Below are positions 34,629 through 42,388 of a DNA stretch of 64,000 nt, piece after piece. The translations under genes and the position numbers were made by a program. Within the stretch, counting starts at the first letter, position 1. Every line of letters starts with the position of its first letter. The notes beneath the pieces are model-generated. The model was not told the origin of the DNA, did no database searches, and saw only the letters and a list, made by a program, of their open reading frames with translations. The DNA comes from Nocardiopsis dassonvillei_B (GTDB taxonomy: Bacteria > Actinomycetota > Actinomycetes > Streptosporangiales > Streptosporangiaceae). The stretch lies in assembly GCF_964273065.1 (NCBI RefSeq), contig NZ_OZ186815.1, forward strand, positions 1,798,001-1,862,000. Reading direction: 5' to 3'.

Positions 34629-36584
34629 TCAGGCCGGGGCCGCGGCCGCCTCGGCGGACCGCCCGCCGTCGGCGGCCCCCACCCGCTCGATCCGCACCGC
34701 GGCGGCCTTGTACTCCGCCGTGCCGGCCACCGGGTCGGTGGCGTCGATCGTCAGCAGCTGGGTGTCCACCTGGTCCGGGAAGTGGAAGGTCATGAACACC
34801 AGCCCGGGACGCATCGCCTCGGTGATCGAGACCGGCACCAGGACCGAGCCCCGCCGGGAGGTGACGCGCACCGTCTCCCCGTCCCGGACGCCGAGCTTGT
34901 CGGCGTCCTCCGGCGACAGGTCGAGCAGCTCGCCCCGGCGCAGCGGCGAGCTGAAACCCCCGCTCTGCACCCCGGTGTTGTAGTCGTCCAGGCGGCGGCC
35001 GGTGGTGAGCCTGAAGGGGAAGTCCTCGTCCAGCAGGTCCACCGGCGGGGAGTGCCCCACCAGCCCGAACGGGGCGGGCTCGCCCCGCTCCCGCGGGTCC
35101 TCCGACCACAGCCGGGCGTGCAGGTAGGACGGCTCCAGCGTCTCCTCCGAGTAGCAGGGCCACTGGATGCCCTGGTTCTCGGCCAGCCGCGCGTACGACA
35201 TGCCGCGGTGCATCGGGGACAGGGAGCGCACCTCGTCCCAGATCTCCTCGGCCTCGGGCCGCCGCCAGGGGACGCCCATCCGGTCGGCGATGTCGCACAT
35301 GATCTCGATGTCGTCGCGCGCGCCCGGCGGCGGGTCCAGCGCCTTGCGCACGAGCTGGACCCGGCGCTCGCTGTTGGTGAAGGTGCCGTCCGACTCGCAC
35401 CAGGAGGCGCTCGCGGGCAGGACCACGTCCGCCTGCTCCGCGGTGCGGGTCAGGAAGATGTCCTGGACGACGAGGTGGTCCAGGGCGTGCAGGCGGCGCA
35501 GGGTCTTGTGCGTCTCCGGCTCGGACTGGACCGGGTTCTCGCCGATGACGTAGAGCGCCTTGAGCTCCCCCTCGTCCATCGCCTCGAACATCTGCGTCAG
35601 GGTCAGCCCCCTGCGCCCCTGGATCGGCCTCCCCCAGGCCTCCTCGAAGCGGGCCCGCACACCGGGGTCCAGGATGTCCTGGAACCCGGCCAGCCGGTCG
35701 GGGATCGCCCCCATGTCCCCGCCGCCCTGCACGTTGTTCTGCCCGCGCAGCGGGTTGAGGCCCGAGCCGTGGCGCCCCACGTGGCCGGTGAGCAGGGACA
35801 GGTTGATCAGCGCCCGGACGTTGTCGGTGGCGTTGTGGTGCTCGGTGATGCCCAGGGTCCAGCACAGCTGGGCCCGCTCGGCCCGGGCGTAGGCGTGCGC
35901 GAGCTCGCGGACCGCCTCGGCGGGGACCCCGGTCTCCGCCTCGGCCGCGCTGAGCGTCCACGGCTCGACCAGGGCGAGGTAGTCGTCGAACCCGGAGGTC
36001 GCCCGGCGCACGAAGGTCTCGTTGACCAGCCCGGCGTGCACGATCTCGCGGCCGATGGCGTGGGCGAGCGGGATGTCGGTCCCCACGTTCAGGCCGAGCC
36101 ACCGGTCGGCCCACTCCGCGGTGGCGGTCCGCCGCGGGTCCACCACATAGAGGCGGGCACCGCGCCGCACCCCCCTGAGCACGTGCTGGAAGAAGATCGG
36201 GTGGGCGAACCGGGGGTTGCCGCCCCAGATGACGATGAGGTCGGTGTCCTCGATCTCGGCGTAGGAGGAGGTCCCTCCCCCGGAGCCGAAGGCCGCGGCC
36301 AGTCCCGCCACGCTGGGGGCGTGGCAGGTGCGGTTGCAGGAGTCGACGTTGTTCGTGCCGATGACGACGCGGGTGAACTTCTGCGCCATGAAGTTCATCT
36401 CGTTGGTGGCGCGGGCGCAGGAGAGCATCCCGAAGGAGTCGGGGCCGTGCCGGTCCACACTGCGGCGGAACCCGGCGGCGGCCCGGTCGAGCGCCTCGTC
36501 CCAGGACGCGGGGCGCAGCGCGCCCCCCTCCCGGACCAGGGGTCGGGTGAGTCGTTGGTGGGGGACGGTCTCGTTCGTTCTCAT
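34629..36584 (-). CDS. Formate dehydrogenase catalytic (molybdopterin) subunit, separately encoded
   Basis: A 651-residue molybdopterin oxidoreductase lacking an N-terminal Fe4S4 domain. It starts directly with the segment that normally follows that domain (HQRLTRPLVREGGALRPASWDEAL). The Mo ligand and base are Cys 87-His 88 in DSCNRTCHAPSVAGL, so this is a Cys rather than selenocysteine enzyme. Further family blocks: DTDLIVIWGGNPRFAHPI, TGHVGRHGSGLNPLRGQNNVQGGGDMG, and the C-terminal MGD-binding domain (LTTGRRLDDYNTGVQSGG, VFMTFHFPDQVDTQLLTIDATDP). It oxidises formate to CO2 and hands electrons to the iron-sulfur subunit encoded at 31563-32504. It has its own copy of the palindrome and is probably transcribed separately from the other subunits. 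Confidence 0.92.
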   Translation of the reverse strand: MRTNETVPHQRLTRPLVREGGALRPASWDEALDRAAAGFRRSVDRHGPDSFGMLSCARATNEMNFMAQKFTRVVIGTNNVDSCNRTCHAPSVAGLAAAFGSGGGTSSYAEIEDTDLIVIWGGNPRFAHPIFFQHVLRGVRRGARLYVVDPRRTATAEWADRWLGLNVGTDIPLAHAIGREIVHAGLVNETFVRRATSGFDDYLALVEPWTLSAAEAETGVPAEAVRELAHAYARAERAQLCWTLGITEHHNATDNVRALINLSLLTGHVGRHGSGLNPLRGQNNVQGGGDMGAIPDRLAGFQDILDPGVRARFEEAWGRPIQGRRGLTLTQMFEAMDEGELKALYVIGENPVQSEPETHKTLRRLHALDHLVVQDIFLTRTAEQADVVLPASASWCESDGTFTNSERRVQLVRKALDPPPGARDDIEIMCDIADRMGVPWRRPEAEEIWDEVRSLSPMHRGMSYARLAENQGIQWPCYSEETLEPSYLHARLWSEDPRERGEPAPFGLVGHSPPVDLLDEDFPFRLTTGRRLDDYNTGVQSGGFSSPLRRGELLDLSPEDADKLGVRDGETVRVTSRRGSVLVPVSITEAMRPGLVFMTFHFPDQVDTQLLTIDATDPVAGTAEYKAAAVRIERVGAADGGRSAEAAAAPA

Positions 36585-36651
36585 GGAGCCTCGCTCGGTG
36601 GTCGTCCCGGTCGGGGCGCGCCGGGGACGCCGGCACAGGGATGTCTTTTGG

Positions 36652-36667
36652 ATATTGTGTACAGTAT
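36652..36667. promoter_or_regulatory. Shared palindromic operator, copy 5 (fdh catalytic subunit)
   Basis: ATATTGTGTACAGTAT, 67 bases upstream of the catalytic-subunit start, in the gap before panE. It shares the TTTTGGATATTG context with copy 3. Confidence 0.75.
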
Positions 36668-36687
36668 TTGGCGGCCCGGCAGCAGAG

Positions 36688-37704
36688 TCAAGGCCCCGGG
36701 ACGCCGCCGTGGACGGGCACCCGGCCCTCGGCGGCCTCGATCACCCTCCGGTTGAGCAGGCCGGCCACCGCGTCCACCGCCCGCAGGGACGGAGCCGGAA
36801 CCCCGGTGAGGTCGGCCAGCTCGACCACCGCGGACAGGATGACGTCCAGCTCCATGGGCCGCCCCCGCTCCAGGTCGTGGAGGGTGGAGGTGCGGTGGTC
36901 CCCGGCCCGCTCGGCCCCGGCGAGCCGGCGCTCGATCGAGACGGTCGTGTGCACTCCGAGCCGGGCGGCCACGTCCAGGGTCTCCTGCATCATGGAGCGC
37001 GCCAGGGCCCGCGTCCGGGGATAGCGGCACAGCCGGGCCATCGTGGCACCGGTCAGTGCGCTCAGCGGGTTGAAGACGATGTTGCCCATCAGCTTGACCC
37101 AGATGTCGTGCCGCAGGTCGGGCTCGACCGGGCACCGGAGCCCGCCCGCCTCCATGGCCGCCTGGAAGTCGAGGCACCGCTGCGAGACGGTGCGGTCGGG
37201 CTCGCCGATGGAGAACCGGGTGCCCTCCAGGTGCCGGACCACGCCCGGTTCGGCGATCTCGGTGGCGGCGTAGACCACGCAGCCGACGGCGCGCTCGACC
37301 GGGATCGTCCGGCTGACCGCGCCGCCGGGGTCGACACTCTCGATGCGCTGGCCCTCCCAGCGGCCGCCGACTCCGTGGAAGTACCACCAGGGGATTCCGT
37401 TCTGCGCGGCCACCACGGAGGTGTCCGGCCCCAGCAGCGGCCGGAGCAGGTCCCCGCACCCGGCGTACTGCTGGGCCTTGAGCCCGAGGAGGACCGCGTC
37501 CACCGGGCCGACCTCGACGGGGTCGTCCGTGGCGTGGGGGTGGGCGGTGAAGTCGCCTCGCGGGCTGATCACCCGCACGCCCCGCTCGCGCATGGCCTCC
37601 AGGTGGGCGCCGCGGGCGATGAGGTGGACCTCGGCGCCGCCGCGGTGGAGCGCGGCGCCCGCGTAGGCGCCGATCGCCCCGGCACCCAGTACGGCTATTC
37701 GCAT
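36688..37704 (-). CDS. PanE/ApbA-family ketopantoate reductase-like protein, candidate oxalyl-CoA reductase
   Basis: A 338-residue NADPH-dependent reductase. The dinucleotide motif is MRIAVLGAGAIGAYAGAAL. Family blocks include AVLLGLKAQQYAG, VVAAQNGIPWWYFHG and HDIWVKLMGNIVFNPLSALTGATM with the catalytic Lys/Asn, then the C-terminal helical domain with ERGRPMELDVILSAVVELA. Genuine PanE makes pantoate for CoA synthesis. In Methylobacterium extorquens a PanE-family protein (PanE2) is known as an oxalyl-CoA reductase forming glyoxylate. Its place beside the formate dehydrogenase, with the most perfect copy of the shared palindrome at its promoter, makes the oxalyl-CoA role more likely than pantothenate synthesis. 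That is inference from context. Confidence 0.85.
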   Translation of the reverse strand: MRIAVLGAGAIGAYAGAALHRGGAEVHLIARGAHLEAMRERGVRVISPRGDFTAHPHATDDPVEVGPVDAVLLGLKAQQYAGCGDLLRPLLGPDTSVVAAQNGIPWWYFHGVGGRWEGQRIESVDPGGAVSRTIPVERAVGCVVYAATEIAEPGVVRHLEGTRFSIGEPDRTVSQRCLDFQAAMEAGGLRCPVEPDLRHDIWVKLMGNIVFNPLSALTGATMARLCRYPRTRALARSMMQETLDVAARLGVHTTVSIERRLAGAERAGDHRTSTLHDLERGRPMELDVILSAVVELADLTGVPAPSLRAVDAVAGLLNRRVIEAAEGRVPVHGGVPGP

Positions 37705-37722
37705 GATGCACCTTTCCTAGGG

Positions 37723-37738
37723 ATACTGTATACAGTAT
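37723..37738. promoter_or_regulatory. Shared palindromic operator, copy 6 (panE / moeA divergent promoter)
   Basis: ATACTGTATACAGTAT, a perfect 16-base palindrome midway between the divergent panE and moeA genes. A TATTAT hexamer that could be the moeA -10 box begins inside its right end (37736-37741), which suggests repression by promoter occlusion. Confidence 0.85.
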
Positions 37739-37779
37739 TATCTTCCCTGTAGTCGGCCCTCCGCACAAGGGAGCAGAAC

Positions 37780-38997
37780 ATGCCCGAGCCGGGCGCCACG
37801 CGAACCCCCCTGCCGCCTCCCCCGCCGGACCTTCGGCCCTCCACGCCGTGGCACGTGGCCCGGCGGGCCGCGCGGATCGCCGGCGCCGCGCGCACGGTGC
37901 CCGTCACCGACACGCCCCTGCGCGCGGCCGCGGGCGCCACCCTGGGCGCCGCCCTGGTGTCCGCCGTCGACGTCCCCGCCCTCGACAGCGCCGCGATGGA
38001 CGGATACGCGGTCGCCGGGGAGGGACCCTGGACCCTCGTGGGAAGGCTCCTGGCCGGGGCTCCGGGCCCGGGGGCCGCCCTGGCGCCCGGGCAGGCCGTG
38101 GAGATCGCCACCGGCGCCCCGGTACCGGCGGGGACCCGCGCCGTCCTGCCCTACGAGCGGGCGCACCGGGAGGAGGACACCGTGCGGGGGCCCGCCGAGG
38201 AGGGCCGACACGTCCGGCCCCGGGGCGAGGTCGCCTCCGTCGGGACCACCGCGGCCCTGCGGGGCGCCCCGGTCACCCCGGCCCTGCTGGGGCTGGCGGC
38301 CGCGCTGGGGCACGACTCCCTGCCGGTGGCCAGGCCCGTGGTCCACGCCCTGGTCACGGGGGACGAGGTCGTCCGCAGCGGACCCGCCCTCCCGGGGACG
38401 GTCCGCGACGCGATCGGACCGATGCTCCCCGGGGTGGTCGCCTGGGCCGGGGGGAGGCTGGAGCGGACGGTGGCGGTACCGGACGACCGCCGGGCCCTGG
38501 CCGCGGCCCTGCACCGGTCGGCCCGGACGGCCGACCTCGTCGCGGTCTGCGGTTCCACCTCCGCGGGCCCCGCCGACCACCTGCGGGCCTGCCTGCGCGC
38601 CCTGCGCGCCCGCCAGGAGGTCGACGGCGTCGCCTGCCGCCCCGGGCACCCCCAGTCGCTCGCCGTCCTGCCCTCGGGAACGGTGGTCGTCGGGCTGCCG
38701 GGCAACCCGCAGGCCGCCCTGGTGGCGGCGCTCACCCTCCTGGTCCCCGCGCTGGCGGCCGCCACCGGGCGCCCGGACCCCACCGCCACCGGACGGCGGG
38801 TCCGGCTCGCCGAGGCCCCGCCCGCCCGGCCGGACACGACCCTGCTGGTCCCGGTCCGGGTGGAGGGCGCCCACGCGACGCCGATCCCCCACCGGGGGTC
38901 CGCCGACCTGGGCGCCGCCGCGGTCGCCGACGGCTACGCCGTGATCCCGCCCGGATACCGGCAGGGGCGGGTGGAGCTCCTCGGCTCGCCGGGATGA
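37780..38997 (+). CDS. moeA: Molybdopterin molybdotransferase MoeA
   Basis: A 405-residue enzyme that inserts molybdate into adenylylated molybdopterin. The signature LDSAAMDGYAVAGEG, the EIATGAPVPAGTRAVLPYE block, the MoCF-like domain (VVHALVTGDEVVRSG, LVAVCGSTSAGPADHL with the usual GGxS(x)G loop altered to CGSTSAG) and VVVGLPGNPQAALVAALTLLVPAL are present. Start: ATG with GGGAG upstream. Divergent from panE across a perfect copy of the shared palindrome, it is presumably induced with the molybdenum-dependent formate dehydrogenase. No other cofactor-biosynthesis genes are in the window, so this may be an extra dedicated copy. Confidence 0.88.
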   Translation: MPEPGATRTPLPPPPPDLRPSTPWHVARRAARIAGAARTVPVTDTPLRAAAGATLGAALVSAVDVPALDSAAMDGYAVAGEGPWTLVGRLLAGAPGPGAALAPGQAVEIATGAPVPAGTRAVLPYERAHREEDTVRGPAEEGRHVRPRGEVASVGTTAALRGAPVTPALLGLAAALGHDSLPVARPVVHALVTGDEVVRSGPALPGTVRDAIGPMLPGVVAWAGGRLERTVAVPDDRRALAAALHRSARTADLVAVCGSTSAGPADHLRACLRALRARQEVDGVACRPGHPQSLAVLPSGTVVVGLPGNPQAALVAALTLLVPALAAATGRPDPTATGRRVRLAEAPPARPDTTLLVPVRVEGAHATPIPHRGSADLGAAAVADGYAVIPPGYRQGRVELLGSPG

Positions 38998-39016
38998 CCA
39001 CTCCGCGGAGCGCACT

Positions 39017-39033
39017 TTGTAGACTGTCTACAA
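39017..39033. promoter_or_regulatory. Palindrome upstream of the GntR gene
   Basis: TTGTAGAC-T-GTCTACAA, perfect eight-base arms around one base, 31 bases upstream of the GntR start codon. It has the T-x-G-T...A-C-x-A pattern of FadR/FCD-type operators and is probably the autoregulatory site. It differs in arms from the six ATACTGTATACAGTAT copies. Confidence 0.7.
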
Positions 39034-39064
39034 GAAACCCGCAACCGACCCCCGGAGCCGCTCC

Positions 39065-39751
39065 ATGCCATCCCAGGGTTTGAAGGCCGCCGCCGGCCGC
39101 ATCCAGCGGCCCGTCCCGCTGCGCGAAGCGGTGTACGAGGCCATCCTGGAACTCATCACGACACGCGCGCTCTCCCCAGGCCAGCACCTGGTCGAGACGG
39201 AGCTGGCCGAGCAGCTGGGCGTGTCGCGCCAGCCGGTGCGCGAAGCCATGCAGCGCCTGAGCAACGAGGGCTGGGTCGACCTGCGGCCCGGTTACGGGGC
39301 GTTCGTCCACACCCCCACCGAGTCCGAGGCCGACCAGCTGCTGAGCGTGCGCTCCCTGCTGGAGACGGAGTCGGCCCGGCTCGCCGCCGAGCACTCCTCC
39401 CCCGAGCAGACCGCGCTGCTCCGCGACCTCGTCGCCCGCGGGCGGGCGGCCACCGACGCCGGGGACATCGACGCCGTGGTCCAGATCAACGCGGAGTTCC
39501 ACCGGGGCGTCACCGAGGCGTCCGGCAACAAGGTCCTGAGCGAGCTCGCCGCCCAGGTCGACCGCCGGGTCCGCTGGTACTACACGCCGGTGGCCCGGGT
39601 CCGGGGAACGTCCTCCTGGGACGAGCACGAGGCCCTGGTCGACGCCATCGACTCGGGCGACGCCGACCTGGCCCGCGACCTCATGAACGAGCACACCGAG
39701 CGCACCCGGCGGACCTACCACGAGCACGTGGACGGGGCCCGGGAGTCCTGA
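39065..39751 (+). CDS. GntR-family (FCD/FadR subfamily) transcriptional regulator
   Basis: A 228-residue regulator. The winged helix is PLREAVYEAILELITTRALSPGQHLVETELAEQLGVSRQPVREAMQRLSNEGWVDLRPGYGAFVHTP. The all-helical FCD effector domain follows; likely metal/ligand residues are in VVQINAEFHRGVTEASGN and the HEALVDAIDSGDADLA stretch. FCD members sense small carboxylic acids. It is the only regulator gene at the palindrome-marked island, lies at its right border downstream of moeA and has its own palindrome. The obvious inference is that it controls the island in response to oxalate, glyoxylate or a related acid. Confidence 0.92.
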   Translation: MPSQGLKAAAGRIQRPVPLREAVYEAILELITTRALSPGQHLVETELAEQLGVSRQPVREAMQRLSNEGWVDLRPGYGAFVHTPTESEADQLLSVRSLLETESARLAAEHSSPEQTALLRDLVARGRAATDAGDIDAVVQINAEFHRGVTEASGNKVLSELAAQVDRRVRWYYTPVARVRGTSSWDEHEALVDAIDSGDADLARDLMNEHTERTRRTYHEHVDGARES

Positions 39752-39753
39752 CC

Positions 39754-39783
39754 CGGCGGCCCCGCCCGCGGGCGGGGCCGCCG
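39754..39783. terminator. Bidirectional hairpin between gntR and glyS
   Basis: CGGCGGCCCCGCCC / GGGCGGGGCCGCCG, a perfect 14-base stem, three bases after the GntR stop and eight bases before the glyS end. It closes the right border of the oxalate/formate island. Confidence 0.8.
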
Positions 39784-39790
39784 ACCGGGC

Positions 39791-41179
39791 TCAGCAGCCG
39801 GGCAGGCGCTCGAACAGGTAGGTCTCCACCCGGTCCAGCGAGACGCGCTCCTGGGACATGGTGTCGCGCTCGCGCACGGTCACCGCGTCGTCCTCCAGGG
39901 TGTCGAAGTCGACCGTGACGCAGAACGGGGTGCCGATCTCGTCCTGGCGGCGGTAGCGGCGGCCGATCGCGCCGGCGTCGTCGAACTCGACGTTCCAGCG
40001 GCGGCGCAGCCGCGCGGCCAGGTCGCGGGCCTTGGGCGACAGGTCGGCGTTGCGCGACAGCGGCAGCACCGCGGCCTTGACCGGGGCCAGGCGCGGGTCC
40101 AGGCGCATGACGGCGCGCTTCTCCAGCTTGCCCTTGGCGTTGGGCGCCTCGTCGACGTTGTAGGCGTCGAGCATGAAGGTCAGCACGGCGCGGTCGACAC
40201 CGGCCGCGGGCTCGATGACGAACGGGGTGTAGCGCTCGTTGTTCTCCTGGTCGAAGTACGACAGGTCCACGCCGGAGGCCTCGGAGTGCGTCCGCAGGTC
40301 GTAGTCGGTGCGGTTGGCGACGCCCTCCAGCTCACCCCACTCGCTGCCGACGAAGTTGAACCGGTACTCGATGTCCACGGTCCGCTTGGAGTAGTGGGAC
40401 AGCTTCTCCTGCGGGTGCTCGTACAGGCGCAGGTTGTCCTTGGCGATGCCCAGGTCGACGTACCACTGCAGGCGGGTGTCGATCCAGTACTGGTGCCACT
40501 CCTCGTCCGAGCCCGGCTTGCAGAAGAACTCCATCTCCATCTGCTCGAACTCGCGGGTCCGGAAGATGAAGTTGCCGGGGGTGATCTCGTTGCGGAACGA
40601 CTTGCCGATCTGGCCGATGCCGAAGGGGACCTTGCGGCGGGCGCTCTGCTCGACGTTCTTGTAGTTGATGAAGATGCCCTGGGCGGTCTCCGGGCGCAGG
40701 TAGGCCAGGCCCTTCTCGTCCTGGACCGGGCCCAGGTAGGTGCGCAGCAGGCCGTTGAACATGCGCGACTCGGTGAAGGAGTTCTTGGCGCCGCAGTTGG
40801 GGCAGGCGATCGCGGCCAGGCCCTCGGCCGGGGCGTGGCCGTGCTTCTCCTCGTAGGCCTCGGTGAGGTGGTCGGCACGGAAGCGCTTGTGGCAGGACTG
40901 GCACTCGGTGAGCGGGTCGACGAACTCGCGCACGTGGCCGGAGGCCTCCCAGACCTCGCGGGCCAGGATGACGCTGGAGTCGAGGCCGACGATGTCGTCG
41001 CGCTCCTGCACCATCGTCCGCCACCACTGGCGCTTGACGTTGTTCTTCAGCTCCACGCCCAGGGGGCCGTAGTCCCAGGCGGCGCGCAGGCCACCGTAGA
41101 TCTCGCTGGAGGGGTACACCAGACCCCGTCGCTTGGCGAGGTTGACCAGTGCGTCCATTGCCTCTGACTTTGCGGCCAT
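39791..41179 (-). CDS. glyS: Glycine-tRNA ligase (alpha2 type)
   Basis: A 462-residue class II synthetase from the ATG at 41179 (MAAKSEAMDALVNLAKRRGLVYPSSEIYGGLRAAWDYGPLG), with GGAGAGT before it. A zinc-ribbon-like insertion (CQSCHKRF ... IACPNCGAKN), motif 2 (FGIGQIGKSFRNEITPGNFIFRTREFEQMEMEFF) and motif 3 with the C-terminal anticodon-binding domain (KAAVLPLSRNADLSPKARDLAARL) are present. This is the eukaryote/archaea-like dimeric GlyRS common in actinobacteria. It is a housekeeping gene and has no evident tie to its neighbours. Confidence 0.97.
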   Translation of the reverse strand: MAAKSEAMDALVNLAKRRGLVYPSSEIYGGLRAAWDYGPLGVELKNNVKRQWWRTMVQERDDIVGLDSSVILAREVWEASGHVREFVDPLTECQSCHKRFRADHLTEAYEEKHGHAPAEGLAAIACPNCGAKNSFTESRMFNGLLRTYLGPVQDEKGLAYLRPETAQGIFINYKNVEQSARRKVPFGIGQIGKSFRNEITPGNFIFRTREFEQMEMEFFCKPGSDEEWHQYWIDTRLQWYVDLGIAKDNLRLYEHPQEKLSHYSKRTVDIEYRFNFVGSEWGELEGVANRTDYDLRTHSEASGVDLSYFDQENNERYTPFVIEPAAGVDRAVLTFMLDAYNVDEAPNAKGKLEKRAVMRLDPRLAPVKAAVLPLSRNADLSPKARDLAARLRRRWNVEFDDAGAIGRRYRRQDEIGTPFCVTVDFDTLEDDAVTVRERDTMSQERVSLDRVETYLFERLPGC

Positions 41180-41342
41180 GGGTGACTCTCCATCCGGCTG
41201 GCGGTCGGTGGATCGCAGTGCGCGATACATCGTTGCTGTGTACTGGGAAAGGGGTCGCCCACCGGGACCGGGAGTGGCCACGGTGAGTGCCCGTCCACCC
41301 AGGCTAGAGCACCGGTAGGGGCCGCGCGCCCGCGATTCCCGG

Positions 41343-41648
41343 TCAGGAAACGGGAGGATGCGGGCTTTCCGCGTCCATGATCTCGAACGCGGTCGGCTCG
41401 TCCAGCGCCCGCGAGAGCAGCGGAACGGCGTGGATCTTGACGTCGAAGTCCGAGAGCGCCCGACGGTAGTAGCCCGCACCGTCCCACTCGGTGACCACGG
41501 TCCACAGCGTGGGGTCGTCGGCGGCCCGCCCCAGCCGGTGGCCCCGGAACCCGGGGCGGCGGGAGAGCACTTCGACCGCGGCTGCGGCATCGGCGCGGAA
41601 GGCCTCGGTCTCGGCCTCGGACACGGAGTAGCGGGTGATGACGATCAC
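41343..41648 (-). CDS. Small ABM-domain (dimeric alpha-beta barrel) protein
   Basis: A 101-residue protein, VIVITRYSVSEAETEAFRADAAAAVEVLSRRPGFRGHRLGRAADDPTLWTVVTEWDGAGYYRRALSDFDVKI. The pattern of a first strand, long helix, PGFxGHRLGRA and WTVVTEWD is that of the antibiotic-biosynthesis-monooxygenase (ABM) ferredoxin-like family. Members include monooxygenases and heme-related proteins, but many have no known activity. The start is uncertain: GTG at 41648 is chosen because it begins the first strand; GTG at 41666 would add six residues. It is not obviously part of the lasso locus. Confidence 0.72.
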   Translation of the reverse strand: MIVITRYSVSEAETEAFRADAAAAVEVLSRRPGFRGHRLGRAADDPTLWTVVTEWDGAGYYRRALSDFDVKIHAVPLLSRALDEPTAFEIMDAESPHPPVS

Positions 41649-41800
41649 GCCCCCATTGTGGCGCACGGTGCGAGCGGTGGCGGCCGCGCCTCCACGCCCG
41701 GCGGATCACCGCCGGCGCCGCGTGCCACTCGATGGGCGAGGTGAAGGAGTCGATCATCACTGCGCTCACCGTGTCGTCTCCGAACGCCCCTGGTCATTGG

Positions 41801-42388
41801 TCAGGAAGCGGCCGTGGTGCCCGGGATCACCGACGGCCACGGGAAGTCTCCTGGAAGGGCGTCCATGACCACCTCCCCGCAGCGTCGCCCGCTCCAGATC
41901 CCGGCGCTGCGCAGGGTGCCCACCTCCCGGAACCCCGCCTTGGCATAGGCGGCACGCCCGGCGGCATTGGGTTCGAGCACCTTGAGCCAGATCATCTCCA
42001 CCCCGATCACATGGAAGGCGTAGTCCAGCGTCAACCGCGTGGCCGCTGCCCCCACACCCCGGCCGCGGCTCTCGGGTGCGATGACCAGGATGAATTCGGC
42101 AGTGCGCACCTGGTGGTCGATCAGCAGACTCGCCAACCCGCACGGGACCGGATCGCCGCCCCGCGTGTCGTAGACGGTGAACCTGGCCTGGTCGGGCGCC
42201 CCGCGCAACTGGTGCTCCAGCCCCTCGGCCCGGGACTCCGGGCTCTCGGGCACCTGGCGTCCGTAACCGAGCACCGCGCCCGGGTCGCTCTCCCACCGCC
42301 AGTACTCCCGGGCCAGGTCCGCACGCAGCGCCCCCAGCGCGATGCCCTCGACCCGGGCCCACAGGACGGGTTCGGCGATGTCACTCAC
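41801..42388 (-). CDS. GNAT acetyltransferase coupled to the lasso-peptide locus
   Basis: A 195-residue GNAT protein. The acetyl-CoA loop is APESRGRGVGAAATRLTLDYAF (R-x-x-G-x-G). Motif B is WLKVLEPNAAGRAAYAKAGFREVG. Its GTG start lies eight bases inside the end of the RRE-protease gene, so it is translationally coupled to the lasso maturation genes. Albusnodin-type lasso peptides are Nε-acetylated on a core lysine by a cluster-encoded GNAT. The predicted core here contains two lysines just after the ring (K11 and K14) in an SEDKR context like that of albusnodin as I recall it. So peptide acetylation, and perhaps self-protection, is the favoured role. Confidence 0.85.
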   Translation of the reverse strand: MSDIAEPVLWARVEGIALGALRADLAREYWRWESDPGAVLGYGRQVPESPESRAEGLEHQLRGAPDQARFTVYDTRGGDPVPCGLASLLIDHQVRTAEFILVIAPESRGRGVGAAATRLTLDYAFHVIGVEMIWLKVLEPNAAGRAAYAKAGFREVGTLRSAGIWSGRRCGEVVMDALPGDFPWPSVIPGTTAAS

